Source of the DNA: Polyangiaceae bacterium
Lineage (GTDB): Bacteria; Myxococcota_A; Polyangia; Polyangiales; Polyangiaceae
Length of the DNA: 64,000 bases
Direction: 5' to 3'
NCBI GenBank assembly: GCA_009780955.1
Contig: WQZB01000001.1
Coordinates: forward strand, 98,690 to 162,689
Shown here: positions 37,526-46,104 of the stretch, one piece after another
How the letters are laid out: each line of letters starts with the position of its first letter
Position numbering within the stretch: position 1 is the stretch's first letter
Translations under genes and position numbers: made by a program
Notes under the pieces: generated by a model
The model's input: only the letters and a program-made list of their open reading frames with translations
What the model was told of the DNA's origin: nothing
The model's database searches: none

Positions 37526-39280
37526 TTAGGCGGCCGAACGCCTTCGTCGAAGAACAAGCACCCACGCGAGCGCGCCAACAAGGGCAATTGCCCCTTGCCC
37601 GCCGCTTGCATGCCCAACGCTGCAACCGCTGCCTTTCGCCGAAGAAACCGCAGAATCTAGATCCGAAGTGCCTGAAGTGCCGGCATCTCCACCGATGCCT
37701 GGCTGCGCTTGGTCATGCGCGGTCTGGTCGCCGGAGTCCGAAGTTGCACCCTCATCTACACCCGCGTCCTTCCTTGCTTGGCATGTAGGGTCGGCAACAT
37801 GCACGCATCCGCGCACGGCATCGCACGAATCAACAGTGCACTCGTCGCCATCGTCGCAGTTTCCACAACTCGTGCACTCCGAAGCATCATCGGTTGCCGA
37901 TGACGTTCCCGGTGCACACGGCTGGCACACTGTGTCCACCGTATCGGTGCACGCCGACGCCACATAGTTGCCGGCCTTGCATTGCGTGCAAGTTACACAC
38001 TCGCCATCATGCAGGTAACGGCCTGCTCCACACGATCCGCAATCGCTCTCGAGCGGACCTGAGCACGTTGTACAACTCTCGTCACATGACGCGCACACAG
38101 TGTCCGCTGCTTCGGTGCACTGCGACGCCACATAACTGCCCGATCCGCACTGCGTGCAAGCTGCACATACACCAGCGTGGCTAGTACGCCCGGCAGCGCA
38201 CGTCACGCAGTCGGTGGCCGCCGGCCCCGTGCAGGTTGCGCAACTTGCATCGCATGGAGCACACACCGTGTCGGTCGAGGCATTGCACGACGCCGCCTGA
38301 TAGCTGCCGTTCGCGCAGGTGCTGCACGCCGTGCACGTGCCCGCCGCGAGAAACTTGCCCGCCGCGCAGCTGTCGCACTGATCCGCCCCAGGACCCGTGC
38401 AGGTAGCGCAGCTCGCATTGCATTGCACTGGCAGCTTCTTCGCAATGTCAGGGACTTCGTCCAACCGGACGAATGAATAGCCTTCTTGTTTGAGCGTCGG
38501 CACGATGATTGTCAGCATATCGAGCGTGTTCTGCTCGTAGCCGTCGAGATCGTGCATGAGCACAATGCCCTTACGAGTACTGCGAATCTCATTGAGGTAA
38601 GCTTGCCCACATTGGTCTGGGGTATACGTCTTGTTGCCCTTCATCTGGCCCTGCCAGCAGGCCCAGTCCGCAGCGGCGTTCGGATAGTTGTCGGTTAGGC
38701 CACCCATGTCCCAATAGATTGGCCCGATGTACTTGCTCATTGGCGAGCCGTTGAGCGTATTCGCCACGGTCTTATTCCACGCCCCCTCAGGCGCTCGGAA
38801 AAGCAGTTTGTTCGGTTGTGTGTAGGGGGCAATGTCGTTGTCCGTCTCGGTCACCTCTGCGATGACATTGGCAGACGACAACGTCGTAAGATCGCGATGG
38901 CTTGTCGCGTGGTTGGCGATCAAGTGACCGTCGAGGGCGATCTGCGTGAGAATGCCAGCCGCTCCAGGGACGACGTCGGTGGTGGTCGGAAGTGTCTGCG
39001 ACTTCGCAATGTGCTCTCCGATAACGAAGAACACGGCTCGAATGCCCTGGTCCCGTAAATACGCGGAGATGTTCTTGGCCTGAGGTCCGGGCCCGTCGTC
39101 GAACGTGAATGCGAGTGTTTTGTCCGGGAGGCTCGTCCCGTCGATATCGTCCGTGGCGAACACCGCTTCGGCAGTCCTCGCCGTGGGTTCGTCGTGAACT
39201 TTTGGTGACGGATCGGTGCCGCACGCGGTCAGTGCGATTCCGGCAGCCAAAACTGCGGTCAAAAAAAGATTTCGTTGCAT
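37526..39280 (-). CDS. Polysaccharide deacetylase lipoprotein with furin-like Cys repeats and MYXO-CTERM-like tail
   Basis: A 584-residue surface protein. The lipoprotein signal ends ALTAC (Cys 20). The NodB deacetylase domain (about 50-275) has FTFDDGPGPQ (catalytic and metal Asp), ANHATSHRDLTTL (metal His pair) and LLFRAPEGAW; it likely removes acetyl groups from a chitin- or peptidoglycan-like polymer. Residues about 285-480 hold repeated CxxCxGPxxxxCxxCxxG units like furin/growth-factor-receptor repeats. After an Asp/Ser/Gly linker it ends with Cys, a hydrophobic stretch (GAIALVGALAWVLVL) and RRRR, resembling MYXO-CTERM. Both an N-terminal lipobox and this C-terminal tail in one protein is unusual. 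Confidence 0.88.
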   Translation of the reverse strand: MQRNLFLTAVLAAGIALTACGTDPSPKVHDEPTARTAEAVFATDDIDGTSLPDKTLAFTFDDGPGPQAKNISAYLRDQGIRAVFFVIGEHIAKSQTLPTTTDVVPGAAGILTQIALDGHLIANHATSHRDLTTLSSANVIAEVTETDNDIAPYTQPNKLLFRAPEGAWNKTVANTLNGSPMSKYIGPIYWDMGGLTDNYPNAAADWACWQGQMKGNKTYTPDQCGQAYLNEIRSTRKGIVLMHDLDGYEQNTLDMLTIIVPTLKQEGYSFVRLDEVPDIAKKLPVQCNASCATCTGPGADQCDSCAAGKFLAAGTCTACSTCANGSYQAASCNASTDTVCAPCDASCATCTGPAATDCVTCAAGRTSHAGVCAACTQCGSGSYVASQCTEAADTVCASCDESCTTCSGPLESDCGSCGAGRYLHDGECVTCTQCKAGNYVASACTDTVDTVCQPCAPGTSSATDDASECTSCGNCDDGDECTVDSCDAVRGCVHVADPTCQARKDAGVDEGATSDSGDQTAHDQAQPGIGGDAGTSGTSDLDSAVSSAKGSGCSVGHASGGQGAIALVGALAWVLVLRRRRSAA

Positions 39281-39763
39281 GTTGCATCCTTTGATTAAGG
39301 GGCGGAATACCGCCGAGGGCCCTAACCACAGCCCATAAGCGCAAGTATAGGGTGAAAAATTACAGCGTCACTGCCGCGTTTTCCTTTTACACTAAAATTA
39401 TCGCACTTCACTGCAACTACATACCGAATCAAAAGCGTCGAAAAGTCGCTATTACGGTGAGCGTCCGGTGAATATGTGCCGCATCACCACACTACTCTTG
39501 ACATTTAGTCGATATTGTGCAGGCAATCGGTTATGCACCCATCGCCGTTGCTACGCGCAGGAGAGCAGGCTCTCTAACACTACTGCCGGAACTTCGTTCC
39601 GGGCTGCGCGTTTCCGCTTCGCGGAAACCAGTAGTGTTTCCTTGTCTCATGGGGGCGCGGCGCCCCCTCTTGCCCACTTTCGCGGGCAATTCACCCCTCC
39701 GAAAAGCCGCTCCCGCGGCTTTGCTAGCACTACTGTCGGAATACTTCCGGCAGTAGTGCTAAG
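39281..39763. other. Gene-free stretch of about 480 bp
   Basis: 39281-39540 is A+T-richer than its surroundings and holds the upstream region of the deacetylase gene; no convincing promoter was identified. 39555-39760 is a dense series of hairpins listed separately. Short frames across it (for example 39468-39791) are built from the hairpin sequence and were not accepted as genes. Confidence 0.7.
39555..39760. repeat. Array of seven consecutive hairpins
   Basis: In order: GAGAGC/GCTCTC; CCGGAAC-TTC-GTTCCGG; TTTCCGC/GCGGAAA; GGGGGCGC/GCGCCCCC; TTGCCC/GGGCAA; AAGCCGC/GCGGCTT; and AGCACTACTGTCGGAA paired with TTCCGGCAGTAGTGCT (39726-39760). The second and third hairpins are enclosed by CACTACTG and CAGTAGTG. 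The last palindrome recurs at 44949-44979, with a half at 24325. It precedes the stop of the convergent thioesterase-like gene by a few bases. Confidence 0.85.
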
Positions 39764-40582
39764 TCACTTCACGATGGCGAGGGTTTGCTGATTCGCCGCA
39801 ACAAGGCGCCCGTCGACCGTCCAGAGCTCGCGTGCTTCGGTGATGTAACCCGACTGGCCGGCCATTGCTCGCGACGTATGGAGCAGTGGTGCGGAGGAGA
39901 GAAGCTCGGGACCGCCGAACATCTCGAGGGTGAACGACAAAGTCACCATGAGCCGCGGCGTAGACATGCGTGGCAACGCAGAAGGCCACCACGCATCGGC
40001 GTGCGCGACAACGACGGCTGCATCGGCGGCGTCTACCGGTTCACGCAGACGAATGAAACCCGTTGTGTGAGCTTCCGCGCTGCCCGAAAAAGGAACGCCG
40101 CAAACGAATCGGTACTCGAAGTGCTGGGAGAACTCGGGCAACAGCGAGCTTGCGAGCGGCTCGATGTCTTGCCATCGCGTTGAGACCGTTGGAGGGGCAA
40201 TGTCGAGGTGGTCGACATCGGAGGTTTGCGTCGTTCGAGCCAGGCCGAGCACGCAAACCGCGTGCGCGAGGGTCTCGTCATTTTGCACGATGCGCGCGGC
40301 AAACACCGTGACACTTTTGCCAATGCGAAGGCGCTCCACATGCACCTTTGCCGGGCCCACCATCAGCGGCCCGGCAATGGTCGCTGTGATGGTGCGCAGC
40401 GGGCGCTCGTGGGCAGACACTTGCACTTGCTCCGCAAGCACGGCGCGCACGATGTAACCGAGCACGAGCCCACCGAATGCGCCGGAACCATGACGCCAGC
40501 CTTCGGGAACGTTGATGACGTAAACTTGTGGTCGTTCGAGTTCGAGCTTCAGCGCGCACGTAAAGTCCATAGCGCCAAGCAT
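39764..40582 (-). CDS. TesB-like acyl-CoA thioesterase family protein
   Basis: About 272 residues with a double hot-dog pattern: the N-terminal GWRHGSGAFGGLVLGYIVRA (TesB-type helix) and C-terminal MVTLSFTLEMFGG and GYITEARELWTVDGRLVAANQQ (the usual end of this family). It likely hydrolyses acyl-CoA, but the substrate is unknown. ATG 40582 overlaps the TAA of the GIY-YIG gene (TAATG), the best sign of the start; ATG 40570 is the alternative. A second, clearer TesB is at 44069. Confidence 0.75.
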   Translation of the reverse strand: MLGAMDFTCALKLELERPQVYVINVPEGWRHGSGAFGGLVLGYIVRAVLAEQVQVSAHERPLRTITATIAGPLMVGPAKVHVERLRIGKSVTVFAARIVQNDETLAHAVCVLGLARTTQTSDVDHLDIAPPTVSTRWQDIEPLASSLLPEFSQHFEYRFVCGVPFSGSAEAHTTGFIRLREPVDAADAAVVVAHADAWWPSALPRMSTPRLMVTLSFTLEMFGGPELLSSAPLLHTSRAMAGQSGYITEARELWTVDGRLVAANQQTLAIVK

Positions 40583-40923
40583 TAACACGATGCCTTTGCG
40601 ACTCGGGCTGCTTTCACGCTTCGTGCGAATGCGCCAAAAAATCGAGAATTGTCAAGCATTTGCTTTTGGGCGTGCGACAAGCGCTTGACGGCAGCCTCGA
40701 GCACGAGCGCTTCGTGTTTCGAGCTGCATCGGCGTCGTGCGTAGAGCTCGATGGGACCGCGGCCACGTGTGTAACGTGCACCCTTGCCTGCGCCGTGTTG
40801 CTCGATGCGTGATGCAACGTCGCGAGCGATGCCTGTATAGAGCGAGTCGTCGGCGCACCGGGCAAGGTAAACGAACCATACGTCACCAGCACTCACGGAC
40901 GAAAGACTACTCCCAGTGGTCAA
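40582..40923 (-). CDS. GIY-YIG nuclease-domain protein (UPF0213/YhbQ type)
   Basis: A 113-residue protein with one GIY-YIG domain: VYLARCADDSLYTGIARDVASRIEQHG (the two Tyr sites and the Arg) and ARYTRGRGPIELYARR, then EAAVKRLSHAQKQMLD. This is the stand-alone SLX1-like/UPF0213 form, whose role (structure-specific DNA cleavage in repair) is established for only some members. The catalytic Glu position is occupied by Glu in SKHEALVLEAAVK. It is coupled by stop/start overlap to the thioesterase-like gene downstream. Confidence 0.88.
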   Translation of the reverse strand: MTTGSSLSSVSAGDVWFVYLARCADDSLYTGIARDVASRIEQHGAGKGARYTRGRGPIELYARRRCSSKHEALVLEAAVKRLSHAQKQMLDNSRFFGAFARSVKAARVAKASC

Positions 40924-41122
40924 GCTGCGTCACGCGGGCGACGAGAAGCGGCGGATCGTCCGTGGCAAATCGAATCATCGTGCGAGCACGCACAGCGAAG
41001 CGGACTCACAGTCCGCGACGTCGTGCTGCGAGGACCTTTGTCGCCTTGATGGGGTTCGCTCGCGTGTGAACCCTTTGGCGCGAATGCGACTCCGACGAGT
41101 CGGATTGGAAAGGAAATGCGAG

Positions 41123-42295
41123 ATGCAGAACGAACTTAGAGTCATGCTCGCACTGGCGTCGGCGGGCGTCCTTGCAGGAGCCGTGGCCTGCTCCGACAAC
41201 GACGACAACAACGGGCCGGTACCAGTAGCCGATGCCGGACCGGACGGCGGCAATGGCGGTCTGACAGACGCAGGGGGAGAAGACAGCAGCACAGAACCGC
41301 CGGGGCCAAATACGATCGCCGGGGTCGTTACGCAGACCGTCCTGGTCGCCACGGCGAACGACCCAAACGTCGTCAATGCATGGGGCCTTGCGTTCACGCC
41401 GGCCGGCGATGCCGCGTGGATTGCCGACAATGGCACGGGCAATATCAGCGTGTATGATGCAAACAATACGCTCGTCAACACCATCACGGTGCCAGTGCCG
41501 GATGGAATCGATACCGCGGCACCAAGCGGCCTCATCGCCAACAGCTTGCCGGATAACTTCAACGGCGACGCGTTCATCGGCGTTACCGAAGAGGGCACCG
41601 TGATCGGCTTCCCGGCGGACGGCAGCGATCCGGCCATCCGCTATGACAACTCGGGCAGTGGCGCGGTCTACAAAGGCGTTGCCATCGCAACCTCGGGTGG
41701 GCAGCCTTTGCTTCTGGTGACCAACTTCAACGCCGGCACCGTGGACGTTTTCGACGCGAACTACGCACCGACAACCATAACCGGCGGTCTCACCGACACA
41801 ACGCTTCCCGCCGGCTTCGCCCCGTTCAACGTGGCAACGTTTGGCGCCGCCATTGTCGTTACCTATGCGAAGCAGGATGATCAAAAGCACGACGACGTCA
41901 AAGGCGAAGGCAATGGTTTCATCAATGCGTTTGACCTGAACGGCAACATGGCTACGCGCCTCGCTTCGAACGGCACGCTCAACTCGCCGTGGGGTCTCGC
42001 GGTGGTGCCGAACGACGCAGCCGCCATCCAAGGCCGTCTGCTCGTCGGCAACTTCGGCGACGGCAAGATCAACGTGTTCGCTGCCGCGCTGACCGACAGC
42101 GCGAACATGTCGGCCACCTTCGAAGGCGTGCTCGGTGATTCGGCCAACAACCCTCTTTCGATCGACGGCTTGTGGTCGCTACAGTTCCCGCCAAATGCGG
42201 GCACGTTCGACTCCAAGGTGCTGTACTTCACCGCCGGTCCGAATAGCGAACAGGGCGGAGCCTACGGCAGCATCGCAATCATATCGCAACCTTAG
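41123..42295 (+). CDS. TIGR03118-like lipoprotein (beta-propeller)
   Basis: About 390 residues. From ATG 41123, with AAGGAAATG upstream as the ribosome site, a lipoprotein signal ends GAVAC (Cys near 23), followed by an Asp/Gly-rich linker. The body has NAWGLAFTPAGDAAWIADNGTGNISVYD and PWGLAVVPND and GRLLVGNFGDGKINVF, the marks of the TIGR03118 family of secreted NHL-like propellers of unknown function. The 200 bases before it hold a GCGGACT-CAC-AGTCCGC hairpin near 41000 but no gene. The TAG stop overlaps a GACCGC palindrome. Confidence 0.85.
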   Translation: MQNELRVMLALASAGVLAGAVACSDNDDNNGPVPVADAGPDGGNGGLTDAGGEDSSTEPPGPNTIAGVVTQTVLVATANDPNVVNAWGLAFTPAGDAAWIADNGTGNISVYDANNTLVNTITVPVPDGIDTAAPSGLIANSLPDNFNGDAFIGVTEEGTVIGFPADGSDPAIRYDNSGSGAVYKGVAIATSGGQPLLLVTNFNAGTVDVFDANYAPTTITGGLTDTTLPAGFAPFNVATFGAAIVVTYAKQDDQKHDDVKGEGNGFINAFDLNGNMATRLASNGTLNSPWGLAVVPNDAAAIQGRLLVGNFGDGKINVFAAALTDSANMSATFEGVLGDSANNPLSIDGLWSLQFPPNAGTFDSKVLYFTAGPNSEQGGAYGSIAIISQP

Positions 42296-42312
42296 ACCGC
42301 TGCAGTGCGGTC
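42295..42312. repeat. GACCGC palindrome at a stop codon
   Basis: GACCGC-TGCAGT-GCGGTC; its first G is the last base of the preceding TAG stop. The arms equal the outer six bases of the 123-bp element. It is followed by a copy of the GTGCGTGTGCT repeat and a GTAGAGGC palindrome, so 42295-42420 is a composite of three repeat families. Confidence 0.6.
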
Positions 42313-42327
42313 CTCTGACTTCGCGGT

Positions 42328-42370
42328 GCGACGGCGTGTACGTGCATTATACAAGCACACACACCAAAAC
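42328..42370 (-). repeat. GTGCGTGTGCT hairpin repeat, diverged copy
   Basis: On the minus strand it reads TTTTGGTGTGTGTGCTTGTA, then GCACGTACACGCCGTCGCAC, matching 61536-61585 and, over its core, 46633-46675. The arms are degraded here compared with the other two. Confidence 0.7.
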
Positions 42371-42371
42371 T

Positions 42372-42399
42372 GTAGAGGCGCAGCATGCTGCGCCCCTAC
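42372..42399. repeat. GTAGRGGC palindrome, copy 4
   Basis: GTAGAGGCGCAGCA paired with TGCTGCGCCCCTAC, one mismatch in the arms. The outer sequence is that of the GTAGGGGC family but the centre differs. Confidence 0.8.
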
Positions 42400-42445
42400 T
42401 GGCCGTCGCACTGCGGAGGCATACAGGTTGCTCTCCCAAGCGCCT

Positions 42446-43063
42446 ATGACGTCGCCATCCCAATTGCCTTCACGCACTGTGATCGTAGCTGCCATTGATG
42501 GCACAGAAGCGTCCGATGACGTTTTGCGGAGCGCGGCACTTCACGCGCAAACGCGCTCGGGCGCGGAGATTCACCTCGTGCATGTCGTTGAGGCGCCTTC
42601 GCCTACAATGATCGCAGAGCTTCTGGAAAACGCGCGCACGGTCGTTGACCGATCCACCGAGAGCGTAAAGAAGCATTTCCAGGGGCGCGTCGCGAGCCAC
42701 ATTGCCACGGGCGCGCCATGGCAAGAAATCGTGCAGCTTGCAACCAATCTCGAAGCCGATCTCATCGTGGTTGGCGCAAACAACAAACGCGGCTTCGAGC
42801 ATTGGCTGCTTGGCTCGGTCTCTGACCAAGTCGTGCGCAAAGCGAACTGCGAGGTGCTCGTGGCGCGTCCGAAAGGCAACCGCAACGTCCCTGAGATCGA
42901 GCCGCCGTGCCCAGAGTGTGTGGCCACTCAGAAGGCCAGTGCCGGTCAAAGCCTATGGTGCGCACGACACGACCATAGGCGAGTCCACGCGCGTGGCCAT
43001 CTCCATTACGAGACGCCACCTACGTTCGCGATCGGCTCAATGTTCATCCGTCCCGGCGACTAG
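42446..43063 (+). CDS. Universal stress protein with C-terminal Cys/His motif
   Basis: A 205-residue protein from ATG 42446. Residues 10-145 are a UspA domain: VIVAAIDGTEASDDVL at the start and the ATP-type loop VVGANNKRGFEHWLLGSVSDQV near 110-130. The remaining 60 residues carry PPCPECVATQKASAGQSLWCARHDHRRVHARGH in outline (positions about 155-187), a C-x2-C...C-x2-H...H pattern that should bind zinc. This tail is not part of ordinary UspA. The longer frame from 42305 runs through repeats and is rejected. Role under stress is inferred from family only. Confidence 0.85.
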   Translation: MTSPSQLPSRTVIVAAIDGTEASDDVLRSAALHAQTRSGAEIHLVHVVEAPSPTMIAELLENARTVVDRSTESVKKHFQGRVASHIATGAPWQEIVQLATNLEADLIVVGANNKRGFEHWLLGSVSDQVVRKANCEVLVARPKGNRNVPEIEPPCPECVATQKASAGQSLWCARHDHRRVHARGHLHYETPPTFAIGSMFIRPGD

Positions 43064-43086
43064 ACTATGCTGCATTTTGCAGCGCT

Positions 43087-44067
43087 ATGGATCATGCTCC
43101 ACACGTTCATGCTCCCCACACTGTGTCGTTCGCCAAAGCCGCTCTCGCAGCATTGGCGCTTGCATCCATCTCATCGCGCTTAGCAGCCGCGCCTCCTGCC
43201 GAAGCCCCACCCGAGTGCCGCGCGCAGGTGCAAATTGCGCTTTTGGCTCTTGCGCCCGGTTACGCAAAAGCGAAGCGAAAGCTCGTAGCAGCAAGCCCCG
43301 GAACCATCGAGCATGCCATTGCCGCGTATGCGCCGGCGCGTTTTCACGCTGTGAGCGAAGGAATGCTCGGACCCATCCGACCCGAGGCGCACTGCCCCGT
43401 CGACATGGCCCTTGTTTTCGACCGCTTCTGCATCGATCGCTACGAAGGCAGCCTTGTCGAACGCTTGCCCGATGGCACCGTAGCGCCTGTTTCACCCTAC
43501 GTCACACCGGCTAGCGTTGGGCACGTGTATCTTGCACGTAGCGTCAAAGGTGTGATTCCGCAAGGGTACATCAGCGCGGCGGAGGCCGCCGAGGCGTGCA
43601 AAGCTTCCGGCAAGCGATTGTGCGAACCTGTCGAGTGGCGCGTGGCGTGCGGCGGAAGCGAAGGCTACGCACAACCGTACGGGCCTTGGCGTCACAACGA
43701 CAAGTGTCACGACTCGGGCGCTTCGCCCATGCTCGTCTACCACCAAGATTCGATGCAGCGCGGTTGGGGGCAGGACGAGCTCAATGATCCACGCAACAAC
43801 CAACTTGAAGGCACGGTCGCAAAAACCGGCGCCTTCCCCGACTGCAAGAACGACTTCGAAGTTTACGACATGGTCGGCAACCTTCACGAGTGGACGGCTG
43901 ATCCGAACGGAACGTTCCAGGGCGGCTACTGGCTCGATACCTCGCAGCACGGCGACGGCTGCGCGTACCGCACAATCTCACATGGCTACGATTATCACGA
44001 CTATTCGACCGGTTTTCGCTGCTGCGCCGATCCCGCTTCCACCGCGGACAGCCGCCACGTGTATTAG
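43087..44067 (+). CDS. Secreted FGE-sulfatase (SUMF1)-fold protein
   Basis: A 326-residue protein with a hydrophobic N-terminal segment (about 17-35) likely to be a signal. From residue 110 it has the formylglycine-generating-enzyme fold: FCIDRYEGSLVERLPDG, SAAEAAEACKASGKRLCEPVEW, YDMVGNLHEWTADPNG, GGYWLD and STGFRCC at the end. Many proteins of this fold are not formylglycine enzymes but act as ergothioneine-type sulfoxide synthases or structural modules, and no sulfatase partner is adjacent. A true sulfatase-like gene lies 42 kb away. Convergent with tesB, one base between stops. Confidence 0.85.
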   Translation: MDHAPHVHAPHTVSFAKAALAALALASISSRLAAAPPAEAPPECRAQVQIALLALAPGYAKAKRKLVAASPGTIEHAIAAYAPARFHAVSEGMLGPIRPEAHCPVDMALVFDRFCIDRYEGSLVERLPDGTVAPVSPYVTPASVGHVYLARSVKGVIPQGYISAAEAAEACKASGKRLCEPVEWRVACGGSEGYAQPYGPWRHNDKCHDSGASPMLVYHQDSMQRGWGQDELNDPRNNQLEGTVAKTGAFPDCKNDFEVYDMVGNLHEWTADPNGTFQGGYWLDTSQHGDGCAYRTISHGYDYHDYSTGFRCCADPASTADSRHVY

Positions 44068-44068
44068 A

Positions 44069-44938
44069 CTACAGAAGCTTGTGTTGGCGGACTAGCCCTT
44101 CTTGCGCTGTGGAAACGACGAGGCGGCCTGATTGGGTGAAGATGCGGCCGCGAACGAAGCCGCGTGCACCGCGAGCGGCCGGGCTGTCGACAACGTGCAA
44201 GAGCCATTCGTCAACGCGAAACGGCGCGTGGAACCACATCGCGTGGTCGAGGCTTGCAACCTGCAAACCAGGTGTGAGGAGAGCAACGCCATGAGGAAAG
44301 AGTGATGTTGTAACGAACGAATAATCGGACGCATAAGCAAGCAAGTAGGCATGCAGCGCAGGATCGTCAGGCAAAGAGCCTACCGTTTTCAGCCACAACA
44401 TGTGTTGCGGCGGGCGCTTTGACGGCGCAAAGGGATCGTCGGTTGGATCCACGGGGCGCATTTCGAACGGACGCTCTGACATCAAATATTCGCGCATGAA
44501 CGCAGGAATACGCTCACCATGCTCGGCGGTGTGCTCTTGGTCGGTGCGAAGCGTTTCGGGCGCTGGCGCGTTGGGCATTGCATCGCCGTGCTCGAAACCG
44601 GGCTCTTCCGTGTGAAAGGACGCAGAGCAGTGGAATATGGGCTTGCCGTTCTGGATGGCAACAACGCGGCGTGTGGTAAAGCTGCGACCGTCGCGAATGC
44701 GCTCAACCTGATAAATGATTGACTTTAGCGCGTTACCTGGCCGCAAGAAGTAAGCGTGCAGCGAATGAACGCGGCGCTCGGCAGGCACCGTGCGAGCCGC
44801 AGCCGACAGTGCCTGGCCGAGAACCTGGCCACCGTAAACCGTGCCCCAGCCGAGATCTTGGCTTTGGCCGCGAAAGATGTCTTCTTCGATGCGCTCGAGG
44901 CCGAGCAGCGCCACAAGTGCGCCAAGAATGTTGGACAT
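44069..44938 (-). CDS. tesB: Acyl-CoA thioesterase II
   Basis: Hydrolyses medium- and long-chain acyl-CoA to free acid. The N-terminal GLERIEEDIFRGQSQDLGW and VYGGQVLGQALSAA, central HSLHAYFLRPG, and C-terminal ASLDHAMWFHAPFRVDEWLLH with catalytic Asp are classic TesB. The length of 289 is normal. The start ATG 44938 gives MSNILGALVALLGLERIEED; the CACTACTGCC palindrome begins 10 bases upstream, in its 5' leader or promoter. Confidence 0.95.
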   Translation of the reverse strand: MSNILGALVALLGLERIEEDIFRGQSQDLGWGTVYGGQVLGQALSAAARTVPAERRVHSLHAYFLRPGNALKSIIYQVERIRDGRSFTTRRVVAIQNGKPIFHCSASFHTEEPGFEHGDAMPNAPAPETLRTDQEHTAEHGERIPAFMREYLMSERPFEMRPVDPTDDPFAPSKRPPQHMLWLKTVGSLPDDPALHAYLLAYASDYSFVTTSLFPHGVALLTPGLQVASLDHAMWFHAPFRVDEWLLHVVDSPAARGARGFVRGRIFTQSGRLVVSTAQEGLVRQHKLL

Positions 44939-44948
44939 GATCTCCGAA

Positions 44949-44979
44949 CACTACTGCCAGAATACTTCCGGCAGTAGTG
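44949..44979. repeat. CACTACTGCC palindrome
   Basis: CACTACTGCC paired with GGCAGTAGTG, inner GAA-TAC-TTC. The same palindrome is at 39726-39760 and a half copy at 24325-24345. Here it lies immediately upstream of the tesB start, so unlike most other repeats it is at a 5' end. Confidence 0.85.
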
Positions 44980-45132
44980 CAGAAGCTCCCTCACGCTTCG
45001 GTATCACGGAACGAACGAGTATGCGCGACAATGTCGGCCAACGTCGTAAGATTCGCACACGGCTTATGAAGCGCCTTTTCAAAAGCAGGATAAATAGACG
45101 CCTTGGTCGCACATCAGGCGTAAGCTTGCGCC

Positions 45133-46092
45133 ATGCGAACGCCACAATGCATAGCAATTCTTTTCTTCTTTGGCGTTGTGACGGCCACGGGTGCATGTGG
45201 TCTCAGCGCAGTTGGGCAAGCGACGGGCACCGACAGCGTTGATGCGTCTGTCGACGGCAGCGAGAGCGAGCTTTTGCCGCCCAAGCCGGGGGACGACGAG
45301 ACGACTACCGTCGAAGATGTGAACACGCCAGACGCCAACACACCGGACACTGGTGGCGTCGATGCGGGTGTGGAATATCCGTGGCCGTACAATACTCGTA
45401 TCACGGATGGACTTGTCGTTCTTTACGACTTCGAGGAAGGCAATGGCACAACCCTTCATGATAGGACCGTTGATCCTTGCAATCTGACAATCCCGGACGA
45501 AGCCAATGTAACCTGGCAATCTCACGCACTTGCGATCGACGAGTCCACAATCATCCAATCTGGCTTTTCGCTCACGAAGATTACAAACGCTTGCAAGCAA
45601 ACCAATGAGATTTCCATCGAAGCCTGGGTCGACTCCGAAACGACAAGCGAAAGCGACCACGCATCTATCGTGACAATGGCGGATTCGAATTCCGTAACCC
45701 AGAACTTCGCGTTGGGCACGTCTACGTCTATGTATAGATGCGGGATCGCATATACTAAGAAGTGTTACAATTATAATTGGTGGGCTTCGATCCAGCCCGG
45801 CAACGATCTCAACGCGGGCAACATCACCACCGACGCCACGCCCACGCACCTCGTCGCAACACGCACAAGCGACGGCACGCTTAGCCTTTATGTGAATGGG
45901 GATCTTGCTGGTACGCAAAAGAACACGGCAAATCTCGCAGACTGGGAAAGCTACCCGCTCGTCATTGGAAGTGTGCCTCAAGGCGGGCAAGGCTGGCTTG
46001 GCACCCTCCACCTCGTTGCCATTTATGGTCGTGCACTCAGCGCTGATGAAATTATGAGAAACTTCAACGCGGGCGCCGACCCGCTTCCATGA
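45133..46092 (+). CDS. LamG/concanavalin-like lipoprotein
   Basis: A 319-residue protein. The lipoprotein signal ends VTATGAC (Cys near 22), followed by an Asp/Pro/Thr linker to about 85. The rest is a LamG/pentraxin-type sandwich: ITDGLVVLYDFEEGNGTTLHDRT, ISIEAWVDSETTS, HLVATRTSDGTLSLYVNGDLAGTQ and YGRALSADEIMRNFNAG, the standard opening and ending of the Laminin_G_3 family. It probably binds carbohydrate or protein at the cell surface. Partner and ligand unknown. Confidence 0.85.
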   Translation: MRTPQCIAILFFFGVVTATGACGLSAVGQATGTDSVDASVDGSESELLPPKPGDDETTTVEDVNTPDANTPDTGGVDAGVEYPWPYNTRITDGLVVLYDFEEGNGTTLHDRTVDPCNLTIPDEANVTWQSHALAIDESTIIQSGFSLTKITNACKQTNEISIEAWVDSETTSESDHASIVTMADSNSVTQNFALGTSTSMYRCGIAYTKKCYNYNWWASIQPGNDLNAGNITTDATPTHLVATRTSDGTLSLYVNGDLAGTQKNTANLADWESYPLVIGSVPQGGQGWLGTLHLVAIYGRALSADEIMRNFNAGADPLP

Positions 46093-46104
46093 GGAGCCAC
46101 CGAA

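Noticed and set aside
39468..39791. Frame of 107 residues in the gene-free stretch
   Set aside because: Most of it is translated hairpin sequence; no ribosome site and no homology.
43087..44067. Assignment of the FGE-fold protein as the activator of the sulfatase-like gene at 2-1501
   Set aside because: That enzyme lacks the Cys/Ser-x-Pro-x-Arg site that formylglycine enzymes modify, and the genes are 42 kb apart.
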